A DNA stretch of 64,000 bases. Source: Desulfovibrionaceae bacterium (lineage in GTDB: Bacteria; Desulfobacterota; Desulfovibrionia; Desulfovibrionales; Desulfovibrionaceae). The DNA lies in assembly GCA_019421865.1 (NCBI GenBank), contig JAHZEL010000008.1:486630-550629 (forward strand). Direction: 5' to 3'. Shown here one piece after another: positions 9,601-17,675 of the stretch (positions are counted from its first letter, which is position 1; every line of letters starts with the position of its first letter). The notes beneath the pieces are model-generated. The model was not told the origin of the DNA. It searched no databases and saw only the letters and a list, made by a program, of their open reading frames with translations. Made by a program: the position numbers and the translations under genes.

Positions 9601-12439
9601 CGCCGTCGCCGTCCGTAGCCGTTATCGTCAGAGTTCCGTCGAAGCCGCCGCCCACCGCTGAGGAGTCATACTCCAGGCGACAGGAGTACCGGACGTTGCC
9701 GTCGGCATCCATGCCGGACGGAGAAACCCGCAGCGTCATGCCGCTCCCGCTCCAGACATAGGAGCCGTCCCCAGTCGGCTGCAGGGCATGGCCGTCATAG
9801 CTCAGAGAAAACTCTCCCGGTCCATCGGCGCCGAAGTTCACGGAGAATTCCCCTTCCAGGACTCCGACCGCCTCATCGGCGGCATGAACGGGATCGGGAG
9901 ACGCAGCCTGCATGAGAGGCGCGTCGTCGTGCACGTTCACGCTGATGAAGCCCGAAGCCGTATCTCCCGTGGCATCCACGACGTCCACGGAAATGGAGTC
10001 TGCAAGCGTATCGTCCACGCCTGAAGCGTCGGGATTCGTATGCACGCTCCCCGAAACAAGCTCGTAGTCGTACGACACGAGCCAGCTGCCGTCCGCCGCC
10101 TGCGAAGCTCCGGTCACGTTCACCACCACGCCGTTCACCGTCACGGCTGAGCCGGATACCGCGGCTCCGCTCCCGGAGATGGTAACAGTCCAGCCTCCCT
10201 CGCCGCCGACGTAGATCACGCCGTCCTCGCCGTTCAGCTGCACGCGGAACGCCCCGCTTCCGACCGCACCGTGCTCCGTATGCTGGCCGGAGCCTGCGCT
10301 CTGGCTGCCGCTGCCCGCAAGTGCGCCTTCATCCACCGTAATCTGTGCCGCGCTTCCTCCGGGTTCCGTCGGAAGAACGGGTGTCCGGTCATCGCCGGAT
10401 ACGGCAATGGTCAGCGTGCTGTCGCGGTAATCGCCGTCTCCGTCGTAGACCCGGTATTCCAGCACCAGATCGTCGAGTCCCTCCTGCGGAATGTCGAAAC
10501 CGGAATCAAGCGTGAACACATACCGCCCGTCGGTACCGAGCGACAGACTGCCCACACGTTCGCCGTTCAAAAAAACGCTGTCGCCGTTCAACACATAACG
10601 ACTGTCGGAAGATACCCCGTTCCACTCAACACGCCCGAAACCGTCGGCACCGGACACATCGTTTTCCAGAACGTTCCCCTCCGCCGTCTCCACGGCGCCT
10701 TCCATCACGGCGGCGCTATCCGCCACGGCCTCAGGCGCGTCGTCATGCACCTCCACGCTGATGAAGCCCGAAGCCGTATCTCCCGTGGCATCCACGACGT
10801 CAATATTGATAAAACCGGAGACCGTATCTTCTGCGCCCGAGGCATCGGGATCCGCATGCGTGCTCCCCGAAACAAGCTCGTAGTCGTACGTCACGAGCCA
10901 GCTTCCGTCCGCCGTCTGCGAAGCTCCGGTCACGTTCACCACCACGCCGTTCACCGTCACGGCTGAGCCGGATACCGCGGCTCCGCTCCCGGAGATGGTA
11001 ACAGTCCAGCCTCCCTCGCCGCCGACGTAGATCACGCCGTCCTCGCCGTTCAGCTGCACGCGGAACGCCCCGCTTCCGACCGCACCGTGCTCCGTATGCT
11101 GGCCGGAGCCTGCGCTCTGGCTGCCGCTGCCGACAAGTGCGCCCTCATCCACCGTAATCCGGGCAACGTCGCCTCCGGGATCCACAGGCGGAGCAGGAGA
11201 CTGATCGTCACCGGATACGGCAATGGTCAGCGTGCTGTCGCGGTAATCTCCGTCCCCGTCGTAGACCCGGTACTCCAGTACCAGATCGTCGAGCCCATCC
11301 TGCGGAACGTCGAAACTCGAATCCAGCGTGAACACATAGCGCCCGTCGGCACCGAGCGAGAGACTGCCCACGCGTTCGCCGTTCAGAAAAACGCTGTCGC
11401 CGTTCAGAACATAACGGCTGTCGGAAGATACCCCGTTCCACTCCACACGCCCGAAACCGTCGGCACCGGAAACATCATTTTCCAGAACGTTTCCTTCCGC
11501 CGTCTCCACGGAGCCTTCCTTCACGGCGGCGCTGTCCGCCACGGCCTCAGGAACATCATCTCCGATGACCACCGCAATAACGGCCGAAGCGCTGTCGCCG
11601 TTGGTGTCCTCAATCGTCACGACAAGATCATGCTCTACCTGCACGTCATTATTACCCGTATGTTCCTGCGTAGCCCCGGTCAGCGTGTAAACATATTCCA
11701 AGCGACCCGTGGCGGCATCAAAGAAAGTCACATCCAGTCGACCTTCATCCGTGAATACGCTCTCCCCGGTCAGCGTGCCGTTCGAAAGTACCGCAACACC
11801 GCCGATGACGATGGACGCGACACCGTCCGGTGCTGAAATCACAAGAAAACCGCCCGCCACGACACGACCGGCATCAGGGGTTGATCCGTTCTCAAGCGCA
11901 GATTCATACACCATCAGTCGTGAATAGGTATCCGTCGACGCGCTTCCGGGCGTATCCCCGGAAACAACGGCTACCGGAGCATTCCCGTCGTTCCGGGCCG
12001 TTCCGGCAGCAGCGCCGTCCGTTTCGGGCAAAATCACGCCGTCTAGCCAGGTGCTGTCCAGCCCTCCGAGACGGTCCAGCCCCTCCATGAGTGCGGCATC
12101 AATAAAATCATGAAAGCGGTTTCCGTTGCCCCGGCCGAACGAACTGCCACTTCCGGCGGCAGGCATGAGATCCGGCTCGTTCATGGCCATGAAAAAGTCC
12201 TGACCGGAAATTTCCGCACCTTCGACTTCAAAGGAAGGCATGGATTCCTTGCTGTACACGGCATAAAAATTTTCCAGCCTGAGAGAAGAACCGTCTTCAA
12301 ACGTCATCAGCATGTCGTCGCCTTCTCGGGACAGCATGACGGCGTCGGCAGGAAAATCGAATACAAATCGTTCCTGCCCGTTGCAGGAAACAGACTGTGA
12401 ACTTCCTGCGACCGGCTTTACAAGACGTACATCAGACAT
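6668..12439 (-). CDS. Giant RTX adhesin with LapG-type cleavage motif, tandem repeats and vWA domain
   Basis: 1923 residues from the ATG at 12437-12439, which follows CAGGAG; a longer frame to 12514 is less likely. The N-terminus (about 1-100) resembles the LapA/BapA retention module, with FDFPADAVMLSREGD and a dialanine site MPAAG at 92-96, matching the LapG protease target pattern. Two near-identical 272-residue repeats span about 297-568 and 569-840, each beginning with a DDAPEAVADSAAV-type Ig/VCBS domain. A T1SS-143-like domain follows. A vWA domain at about 1300-1480 has the MIDAS motif DTSGSMG. RTX nonapeptides such as GGAGDDVLLGLGGDDMLFGG lie at about 1630-1800, before an unprocessed C-terminal type I secretion signal. 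Predicted surface biofilm adhesin, retained by its N-terminus and released by cleavage. Confidence 0.93.
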   Translation of the reverse strand: MSDVRLVKPVAGSSQSVSCNGQERFVFDFPADAVMLSREGDDMLMTFEDGSSLRLENFYAVYSKESMPSFEVEGAEISGQDFFMAMNEPDLMPAAGSGSSFGRGNGNRFHDFIDAALMEGLDRLGGLDSTWLDGVILPETDGAAAGTARNDGNAPVAVVSGDTPGSASTDTYSRLMVYESALENGSTPDAGRVVAGGFLVISAPDGVASIVIGGVAVLSNGTLTGESVFTDEGRLDVTFFDAATGRLEYVYTLTGATQEHTGNNDVQVEHDLVVTIEDTNGDSASAVIAVVIGDDVPEAVADSAAVKEGSVETAEGNVLENDVSGADGFGRVEWNGVSSDSRYVLNGDSVFLNGERVGSLSLGADGRYVFTLDSSFDVPQDGLDDLVLEYRVYDGDGDYRDSTLTIAVSGDDQSPAPPVDPGGDVARITVDEGALVGSGSQSAGSGQHTEHGAVGSGAFRVQLNGEDGVIYVGGEGGWTVTISGSGAAVSGSAVTVNGVVVNVTGASQTADGSWLVTYDYELVSGSTHADPDASGAEDTVSGFINIDVVDATGDTASGFISVEVHDDAPEAVADSAAVMEGAVETAEGNVLENDVSGADGFGRVEWNGVSSDSRYVLNGDSVFLNGERVGSLSLGTDGRYVFTLDSGFDIPQEGLDDLVLEYRVYDGDGDYRDSTLTIAVSGDDRTPVLPTEPGGSAAQITVDEGALAGSGSQSAGSGQHTEHGAVGSGAFRVQLNGEDGVIYVGGEGGWTVTISGSGAAVSGSAVTVNGVVVNVTGASQAADGSWLVSYDYELVSGSVHTNPDASGVDDTLADSISVDVVDATGDTASGFISVNVHDDAPLMQAASPDPVHAADEAVGVLEGEFSVNFGADGPGEFSLSYDGHALQPTGDGSYVWSGSGMTLRVSPSGMDADGNVRYSCRLEYDSSAVGGGFDGTLTITATDGDGDTVSRDMVLSVENSAPGAEDDRYVLYKEVEGDSTVSASASATLPGCMIAVGGRSDLEDADISWKNGEQGAADTIRDGLGNLFGDVFIDLGGNHLTLDQLADAAHIYVFEVTEATTAAQFSAAAAFAADHNLLLYVRGNLSTSLLNSGQLDCVTIVSGDFTVDSDGFAVNSYLYVDGDAAVSHDFAVNGGLAVSGDLTSSGDVSVTLDQTAETFTPDNVIISETVSGSETPEASLTITFDDLMKNDADADDASPAADGMHITSITIGGAVFEFGEPAGNIAYSGTTRISIDWDAGVIHVTNTGKNSESVELGYTVEDRHGARDEAEVTIDISADTGSGSTGDDLIQGASTTFVTGSDYNIAIALDTSGSMGQNSIATAQEALLGMLKDMLEQVRVTDVKVNVLYVDFDNDVNTFKEMTITAETSVSELERFVLDSSFMSEGGTNYEAVFNAMSGWFESNSAENTVNRTYFITDGKPTYYYKGSLSWKSSGRQYHVEIPVGATEGTVVYDNYNNSYTLTLRDGVLGFYAGRNNSNWQSVMGGDGRTSLDYAVNQEAAEPLKDLSDVQVIGINKGDVLDQDEMDRYDSGGSAQLISGADELEDALQSETHNQPAADTVFAGAGDDVVFGDAALMMLNGERATLAEYVQADLGFRPGTEDVLQYVREHAEKVESDLVQNASANAPDREDALIGGSGNDIMFGQGGSDLLIGDGSNTPSGSDTLDELASILHLESGSGTASLVSAVKSMDAEALTELDALLAGLEQVNVDGGSLADWNDMLFGGAGDDVLLGLGGDDMLFGGAGTDVLFGESGNDVLDGGGDADCLLGGDGNDMVVYDGNDLFVDGGAGMDVLLADTAALAGRDPSSLLGTGTSSLPGEEPQVRGFEVVITGDHVTDLGLTGLDDLAGYGITIGRNAEGEDMLFLGSGWSGGNGLYTDADSGLTIRTTMSARMQDDGGTSVVSDGVEEAVEQQVFLLQNANG
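9919..11550. repeat. Two tandem 816-bp coding repeats
   Basis: Direct repeats offset by exactly 816 bp (272 codons) inside the adhesin gene, about 9919-10734 and 10735-11550. The stretch 10101-10316 is repeated base for base at 10917-11132. Such near-identity implies recent duplication or ongoing gene conversion, and copy number may vary between strains or be collapsed in assemblies. Confidence 0.85.
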
Positions 12440-12862
12440 GACCGACTCCTGAACCTGGTTGATACCGGTTACATTAAAAAACATAAACATCCATAGAGGC
12501 ATGCATACAGGCACAATAAATATATAAAATCAATATATTTTTTATTTATTATAAAAACTATTTCAATAAATTATAACAATAAATAATATATGAACTCATG
12601 TTTTATACACATAGAAACATTACCTTTAAAAATATACATCATAATAGAAGACATACACATATCAAACAATGATAAGATACTTTTTATCATGCCTGTAATT
12701 TCAGGATGAAGACGATAAAAGCTTCTCCTCCAGTTTCCCACGTCGGCGCAATAAAAGGATCCGGCCAAAAGGCTCCCCAGGCGTGGACACGCCTTTCGCG
12801 CATGCTTATTCGCCTTTAAATTACCCTTGACATAGTTCAATTTCTGTTGAACTATCCGGCAC
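12440..12862. promoter_or_regulatory. AT-rich divergent control region between adhesin and arsR-like genes
   Basis: 423 bp without a gene. The half next to the adhesin (about 12500-12720) is strikingly AT-rich for this GC-rich genome and should carry the leftward adhesin promoter. The other end holds the operator and promoter of the rightward ArsR-family gene at 12827-12855. Confidence 0.6.
12827..12855 (+). promoter_or_regulatory. Promoter and inverted-repeat operator of the arsR-like operon
   Basis: A consensus -35 TTGACA (12827-12832) overlaps a perfect 9-bp inverted repeat, ATAGTTCAA (12832-12840) and TTGAACTAT (12847-12855), with a 6-bp spacer. This is the expected layout for an autoregulating ArsR/SmtB dimer site. 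A weak -10 (AACTAT, 12850-12855) lies only 7 bp before the start codon at 12863, so the message may be leaderless. Confidence 0.75.
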
Positions 12863-13213
12863 ATGGAAAGCAAAACCGCCAGCAGAATTTTTGAAGCCCT
12901 CTCGTCGGACGTGCGTCTCGACGTGTTTCGTCTGCTGGTCAGAAACGCGCCTGACGGACTTGTGGCCGGAGACATTGCCAAGGCTCTCGACCTTCCGGCA
13001 ACCAACCTTTCCTTCCACCTGAAAGCTCTCGTGCAGAGCGGACTTGTCACCGTGGAGAGGGAAGGACGCTTCATGCGCTACAAAGCAGCTATTCCCCTCA
13101 TGCTGGACATCATTGCCTATCTCACGTCGGAATGCTGCTCCGGCAAGCCCGAATGCTGCCGTAAATTTCGCGCAGAAAGTGGCATCAATCCCTCGTTCCT
13201 GCCCGAGCGCTGA
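12863..13213 (+). CDS. ArsR/SmtB-family metal-responsive repressor
   Basis: 116 residues with an ArsR winged helix-turn-helix at about 33-62 (VAGDIAKALDLPATNLSFHL). Near the C-terminus two cysteine pairs form CCSGKPECC (Cys91, 92, 98, 99), a plausible arsenite or soft-metal sensor site placed in the C-terminal dimer helix rather than the classic alpha3 ELCVCDL position. It probably represses its own operon through the inverted repeat overlapping its promoter. There is no clear Shine-Dalgarno sequence before the ATG, and the probable -10 is 7 bp away, consistent with leaderless translation. It is followed by an ArsP-like permease gene. Confidence 0.9.
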   Translation: MESKTASRIFEALSSDVRLDVFRLLVRNAPDGLVAGDIAKALDLPATNLSFHLKALVQSGLVTVEREGRFMRYKAAIPLMLDIIAYLTSECCSGKPECCRKFRAESGINPSFLPER

Positions 13214-13283
13214 TTCCGCCTCGTCTTTTTTTTCGTCCTATATTTCAATATTTCAACAAATATCATTTATAAGGAGATTCCTC

Positions 13284-14375
13284 ATGGCTCCGACAGACGA
13301 CAAGCTTCCGCACGCGCCCCACAAAGGAAAGGACGGATGGCTCCCCCGCTATGTTCTTACGCTGGCTGTTCTTGCCGCCGCATGGTGGGCGGCCTACTCC
13401 GGCATTCAGCCCGGCGCGGCATGGATCGTCTATGATCTTGCCGGCTTTACTCCCGGATCAACGCCGGGAGCTGCACTGGAATTCTTTCTTTATGACACCA
13501 TCAAGATTCTGCTTCTTCTGGTCGCCCTCATCTATGTGATCTCATGGCTGCGCGCTGCGCTGAACGCCGAACGGGTACGCGATTTTCTGGCCGGAAAAAA
13601 ACGCAGTCTGGGCTATGTGCTGGGATCTCTGTTCGGAGCCGTAACACCGTTCTGCTCCTGCTCCAGCGTTCCGCTTTTTCTCGGCTTCACCACGGCGGGC
13701 ATCCCCGTCGGTATTACCATGAGCTTTCTCATCACCTCTCCCATCATCAACGAAATTGCTGTTGTCCTGCTGTGGGGACTGCTCGGATGGAAATTCACGG
13801 TGATTTATGTCGCCGTCGGCATGGCGGCCGGTATCATCGGCGGCATCGTCATGGATACGATCAGGGCCGACCGCTGGCTTCAGCCCTTTGTCATTGAGGC
13901 CATGAAAACGCCCGTCATTCCGCTTTCCGCTTCAGGGAGACGCCTGACCATCCGGCAGCGACATGACTTTGCCCTGAGCGAAATGACTTCCATATTCCGC
14001 CGTGTCTGGAAATGGGTCATCGTGGGCGTCGGCGTGGGCGCCGCGCTGCACGGCTTTGTGCCTGCAAACTGGTTTTCCGAAAACCTCGGCGCAGGCCAGT
14101 GGTGGACCGTTCCTGTGGCCGTCATCACCGGTATTCCGCTCTACTCCAACGTTACCGGCATTGTGCCGGTCATGGAAGGACTCCTGACCAAAGGAATGCC
14201 CGTCGGCACCACGCTGGCCTTCTGCATGAGCGCCGTAGCCGCCAGCATTCCCGAAGCCGTCATGCTCCGACAGGTCATGACGACAAAACTTCAGGCCGTA
14301 TTTTTCGCCTATCTCTGGGTGATTTTCACTCTCACAGGCTGGTTGCTCAACGCCCTTCAGGGCATACTCCTCTAA
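13284..14375 (+). CDS. ArsP-like/DUF318-family permease
   Basis: 363 residues, polytopic inner-membrane protein of the predicted permease family that includes organoarsenical exporter ArsP and SO_0444-type metal efflux proteins. The family cysteine motif TPFCSCSSVP lies at 121-130 (Cys124, Cys126), followed by GIPVGITMSFLITSPIINE. A cytoplasmic loop (about 205-240) splits two bundles, and a second conserved block, ITGIPLYSNVTGIVPVMEGLL, follows. The start at 13284 is set by AAGGAG seven bases upstream; the frame continues open upstream through the arsR stop but without a credible start. Likely exports organic or inorganic metalloids or metal; the exact ion is not deducible. Confidence 0.9.
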   Translation: MAPTDDKLPHAPHKGKDGWLPRYVLTLAVLAAAWWAAYSGIQPGAAWIVYDLAGFTPGSTPGAALEFFLYDTIKILLLLVALIYVISWLRAALNAERVRDFLAGKKRSLGYVLGSLFGAVTPFCSCSSVPLFLGFTTAGIPVGITMSFLITSPIINEIAVVLLWGLLGWKFTVIYVAVGMAAGIIGGIVMDTIRADRWLQPFVIEAMKTPVIPLSASGRRLTIRQRHDFALSEMTSIFRRVWKWVIVGVGVGAALHGFVPANWFSENLGAGQWWTVPVAVITGIPLYSNVTGIVPVMEGLLTKGMPVGTTLAFCMSAVAASIPEAVMLRQVMTTKLQAVFFAYLWVIFTLTGWLLNALQGILL

Positions 14376-14391
14376 CCCAAGCGAGGCTCAC

Positions 14392-14661
14392 ATGATCATC
14401 AAGGTATTCGGTCCCGGATGTGCAAAATGCAAAGAAACGGAACAGATAGTACGCGAGGCGGTGGAAAGCTCCGGTACTGTCGCCACTGTGGAAAAGGTTA
14501 CGGATCTGCGTGAAATGATGGCGGCAGGCGTGCTCAGCACTCCGGCGGTTTCCGTCAACGGAACCGTCGTATGCAGCGGACGCGTTCCTGCCAGGCATGA
14601 AGTGCTGAACTGGATCGCCATTCCGGACGCCAACGTCAAGACCGGCTGCTGCTGCAAATAG
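14392..14661 (+). CDS. Small thioredoxin-fold redox-active disulfide protein
   Basis: 89 residues of the small thioredoxin-like family (TM0996/MTH895 type). The active site GPGCAKC has Cys10 and Cys13, and a cis-proline lies in LSTPAVSVNG. An unusual C-terminal CCC (86-88) could bind metal or arsenite. The gene begins 16 bp after the permease stop and belongs to the same operon. Families of this type are often encoded beside DUF318 permeases. A role in reducing or delivering the exported metalloid is inferred from context only. Confidence 0.85.
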   Translation: MIIKVFGPGCAKCKETEQIVREAVESSGTVATVEKVTDLREMMAAGVLSTPAVSVNGTVVCSGRVPARHEVLNWIAIPDANVKTGCCCK

Positions 14662-14815
14662 ACAGATGACACGAGGCTGCGGAACAGGGGCAAGCCGCCC
14701 TTCCGCAGCCTCCGAATGTTTCTGCTCTGCGCGAAAGCCTCTGCAATCCGCCAGATTTTTCGTCCAATGGTTCGGAGTGCTTGTATTTTCACCTCAACTG
14801 ACGGTCGACATTGCC

Positions 14816-15217
14816 ATGTCTAAACGCGCTCTCTTCTCCGCTCTTTCCCTCGTTCTTCTGACAGTCTCTCCCTCTTTTGCCGAAGACGTTCAAATGCCTG
14901 TCCCCGGCAGAGTCACCATGCTGGATCTTGGATCCCAAAGCTGCATTCCCTGCAAAATGATGGTTCCCGTGCTCGAAAAGGTCAAAAAGCACTATGAAGG
15001 CACGGCGGACATCATTTTTCTTGATGTTCGTGAGCAGCCCGAGCTCAAGAAGACCTATGCCATAGAGGCCATTCCCACGCAGATCTTTTACGACAGAAAC
15101 GGACAGGAACGTGCCAGACACGTCGGCTTTCTCGATGAAAAACGCATCATAAAAAAAATGGACGCCCTTCTTTCAGAAAAAGAGGACGGTGCTGCCTCTT
15201 CCTCCCTCCAGAGATGA
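14816..15217 (+). CDS. Exported thioredoxin-family protein
   Basis: 133 residues. A signal peptide (MSKRALFSALSLVLLTVSPSFA) precedes a thioredoxin domain with active site SCIPC (Cys43, Cys46). A cis-proline lies in AIEAIPTQIFYD. The ATG at 14816 is chosen because it gives a complete signal peptide, although no strong ribosome site precedes it; the longer frame to 14666 adds an implausible N-terminus. Predicted periplasmic disulfide oxidoreductase, probably kept reduced by the CcdA-like protein encoded 6 bp downstream. Part of the ArsR-controlled unit. Confidence 0.85.
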   Translation: MSKRALFSALSLVLLTVSPSFAEDVQMPVPGRVTMLDLGSQSCIPCKMMVPVLEKVKKHYEGTADIIFLDVREQPELKKTYAIEAIPTQIFYDRNGQERARHVGFLDEKRIIKKMDALLSEKEDGAASSSLQR

Positions 15218-15223
15218 ACCCGT

Positions 15224-15943
15224 ATGTTTGACGAATTTCTTGTCACCATCAATATGTGGATGGCCGACACGTTCGGCTATGCCCTTGTCGGCTGCTTTCT
15301 CTGGGGCATGGTGAGCGTGCTGTTCAGCCCCTGCCATATGGCGTCCATACCGCTGATGATAGGCTACGTGGCCGGTCAGGACCACACCGTGAAGGAAGGC
15401 GAGGCCGGAGGATACGCCGTCACGTTCAGTGCCGGGCTTTTTCTGTCCATCGCCGTCGTGGGAGCCATCTGCTCCCTGCTCGGCCGCATGATGGGAGATG
15501 TTTCCCCGCTGTGGGGGCTGCCCATAGGCTGTCTTCTTGTCTGGCTCGGTCTCGACCTCATGGGCGTTGCCGCATGCCGTCTTCCGGGAAAAAGCCTCAG
15601 CCGCTTTTCACTGAGAGGTTATAAGGGGGCATTCATTCTCGGAGGCTCCTACGGTATTCTTTCCGGGGCCTGCACGTTCGGCTTCATTGCCCCCATTCTG
15701 GCCGTCATCACGGTGCAGCAGAGAGTTCTTGAGGGCCTGATTCTCGTGCTTGCCTTTGCGGCCGGGCACTGTCTGCCCATTGCCGTTGCCGGAAGCTCGG
15801 TGGCGCTCAGTCAGCGCATGCTGGAGTCCAGAGGCATGCAGACCGCCGTTTTCTGGGGCCGCAAGGTGGCGGGGCTCATCGTGATCGGCGTCGGCATCTA
15901 TTTTCTCCTTACCGCAGCAACGGTTCTGTTCCCGGGTATCTGA
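15224..15943 (+). CDS. CcdA/DsbD-like transmembrane electron carrier
   Basis: 239 residues with about six membrane helices, of the cytochrome c biogenesis CcdA / DsbD-beta family. The paired conserved cysteines are in LFSPCHMASIP (Cys37) and SGACTFGF (Cys150), the positions that shuttle electrons from cytoplasmic thioredoxin across the membrane. It starts 6 bp after the exported thioredoxin, its likely partner. Together with the small cytoplasmic thioredoxin-like protein this makes a complete cytoplasm-to-periplasm reducing relay tied to a metal-responsive permease. Confidence 0.87.
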   Translation: MFDEFLVTINMWMADTFGYALVGCFLWGMVSVLFSPCHMASIPLMIGYVAGQDHTVKEGEAGGYAVTFSAGLFLSIAVVGAICSLLGRMMGDVSPLWGLPIGCLLVWLGLDLMGVAACRLPGKSLSRFSLRGYKGAFILGGSYGILSGACTFGFIAPILAVITVQQRVLEGLILVLAFAAGHCLPIAVAGSSVALSQRMLESRGMQTAVFWGRKVAGLIVIGVGIYFLLTAATVLFPGI

Positions 15944-15981
15944 GTTTTCCCGGAAAAGATACTTCAGGCACTAAAAACAAA

Positions 15982-16037
15982 CGTCCCGCAGGGACTGCCC
16001 CTTTTACAACAAAAGGCAGTTTCTGCGGGACGCTTTT
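15982..16037 (+). terminator. Terminator of the arsR-permease-ccdA operon
   Basis: Long hairpin: CGTCCCGCAG (15982-15991) pairs with CTGCGGGACG (16023-16032). An inner stem ACTGCC/GGCAGT extends it, and CTTTTTAA follows. On the other strand it sits just past the aminotransferase stop. Confidence 0.9.
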
Positions 16038-16073
16038 TAATAATCCCGGTCGGCGAACCGAAACGACTCGTCG

Positions 16074-17288
16074 CTAGCGGCGATAGTCGCGCAGGAACGC
16101 GGCAAGCTTGTCCACGGCTTCTTCCAGTATGGAAATACGCGGCAGGTACACGATGCGGAAGTGATCCGGCTTCTTCCAGTTGAAGCCGGAACCCGGCACG
16201 AACAGAATACGGGTTTCACGCAGGCAGTCCAGAGCGAACTGGGTGTCGTCAATGATATGATAGCGCTCCGTATCGATCTTCGGGAAAATGTAGAAGGCGG
16301 CTTTGGGCTTCTTGGCGGAAATGCCGGGCACGCTGTTGAGGGCTTCATAAATGAAGTTTCTCTGCTCGTAGATACGGCCGCCGGGCACAATGTATTCATT
16401 GACGCTCTGATAGCCGCCGAGTGCCGTCTGAATGATGGACTGGCCGGGAACATTGGAGCACAGACGCATATTGGAGAGCATGTTGATGCCCGCAATATAG
16501 TCGGTAGCCAGACTCTTGTTGCCGCTCAGGATCATCCAGCCCACACGGAATCCGCAGACCATGTGGGATTTGGACAGTCCGCTGAAGGTCACGCAGAAAA
16601 GATCGGGAGCCAGAGACGCGATGGAAACGTGCTTTTCCCCGTCCATGACGAGACGGTCGTAAATTTCATCGGAAAAGATGATCAGCTCGTGCCGTCTGGC
16701 GATTTCCACAATGCGCTCAAGCACTTCCACGGGATAAAGCGCACCGGTGGGGTTGTTGGGATTGATGATGACGAGTGCCTTGGTTCTGTCGGTGATCTTG
16801 CTTTCCATGTCTTCAAGATCAGGATACCAGTCGGACTCTTCGTCGCAGATGTAATGCACGGCCTTTCCGCCCGCAAGGTTGGCGCAGGCGGTCCACAGGG
16901 GATAGTCGGGAGAAGGAATGAGAATTTCGTCGCCGTTGTTGAGCAGAGCCTGCATGGAAAGCTGAATAAGCTCGCTCGCGCCGTTGCCCGTATAGATATC
17001 CTTCATGCTCACATTGGGGATATTCTTGATCTGGGCATACTGCATGATGGCCTTTCGGGCGGAAAAAATACCGCGAGACTCGGAATAGCCCTGCGACTGC
17101 ACGATGGAATCGCGCATGTCGAAAATCACTTCTTCCGGCGCGGAGAAGCCGAACGGCGCGGGATTGCCGATATTCAGCTTCAGAATTTTCATGCCGCTCT
17201 CTTCCATGCGGGCGGCTTCGTCCACGACGGGTCCGCGCACATCGTAAAGCACATTGTCCAGCTTGCTGGATTTTTCAAAGGTTCTCAT
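16074..17288 (-). CDS. alaA: AlaA-type class I aminotransferase (glutamate-pyruvate)
   Basis: 404 residues, PLP-dependent class I/II aminotransferase most like the AlaA alanine-forming enzymes. YTGNGASELIQ near 99-109 binds the PLP phosphate. NPNNPTGALY (176-185) contains the conserved Asn179. SDEIYD (206-211) gives Asp207 and Tyr210. SGLSKSHMVCGFRVGW puts the Schiff-base lysine at 240, and a C-terminal arginine block (FRIVYLPR) binds the substrate carboxylate. Full-length compared with the family. The symbol is assigned by overall resemblance; other alanine or aspartate transaminases of this subfamily are possible. Confidence 0.85.
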   Translation of the reverse strand: MRTFEKSSKLDNVLYDVRGPVVDEAARMEESGMKILKLNIGNPAPFGFSAPEEVIFDMRDSIVQSQGYSESRGIFSARKAIMQYAQIKNIPNVSMKDIYTGNGASELIQLSMQALLNNGDEILIPSPDYPLWTACANLAGGKAVHYICDEESDWYPDLEDMESKITDRTKALVIINPNNPTGALYPVEVLERIVEIARRHELIIFSDEIYDRLVMDGEKHVSIASLAPDLFCVTFSGLSKSHMVCGFRVGWMILSGNKSLATDYIAGINMLSNMRLCSNVPGQSIIQTALGGYQSVNEYIVPGGRIYEQRNFIYEALNSVPGISAKKPKAAFYIFPKIDTERYHIIDDTQFALDCLRETRILFVPGSGFNWKKPDHFRIVYLPRISILEEAVDKLAAFLRDYRR

Positions 17289-17637
17289 CCTCGACTCCCG
17301 TTTGCCTTTTACCTGTGAATAACCACAAATCGGCCGTAAAAAAGGCCGTCATAGAAATGACCGTAGCACCATTTTTTACGGACGCAAAGAAAAAAGCCTC
17401 GGTTTTTGAAAAAAATCCGCACGTTTTCATAGCCGGGACTTTTGTGGAAAACGCTGGAGAACATGGGCTTCGGCTGCACAAAAAGCCGGTGACGGGCTTA
17501 CGAAGGCGCAATTTTTCGGAAGAGGGGCGGAAGGAAGGCGGCGCATCGGGAAAAAACAATGCCGTTTCCAGAAGAGCCCCGGTCCGGAGTCGCCCGGGGA
17601 AAACGCCCCGTCTACCGAAGCCATGCCGACTGGAAAC
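17289..17637. other. Intergenic region without a supported gene
   Basis: About 350 bp between the aminotransferase start and the tRNA terminator. Several overlapping open frames exist on both strands but none has a ribosome site or recognisable domain. The leftward aminotransferase promoter should lie here. Confidence 0.4.
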
Positions 17638-17665
17638 AAAAAAGGCCATGCTCGAAAGCATGGCC
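17638..17665 (-). terminator. Terminator of tRNA-Lys
   Basis: On the leftward strand, a 9-bp stem (plus-strand GGCCATGCT 17644-17652 and AGCATGGCC 17657-17665, loop CGAA) is followed by six T (17643-17638). It lies 10 bp past the tRNA 3' end. Confidence 0.9.
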
Positions 17666-17675
17666 TCAAAATATG

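Noticed and set aside
9919..11550. CRISPR-like or insertion-sequence repeats.
   Set aside because: The 816-bp direct repeats are in-frame adhesin domains without spacers, inverted ends or transposase.
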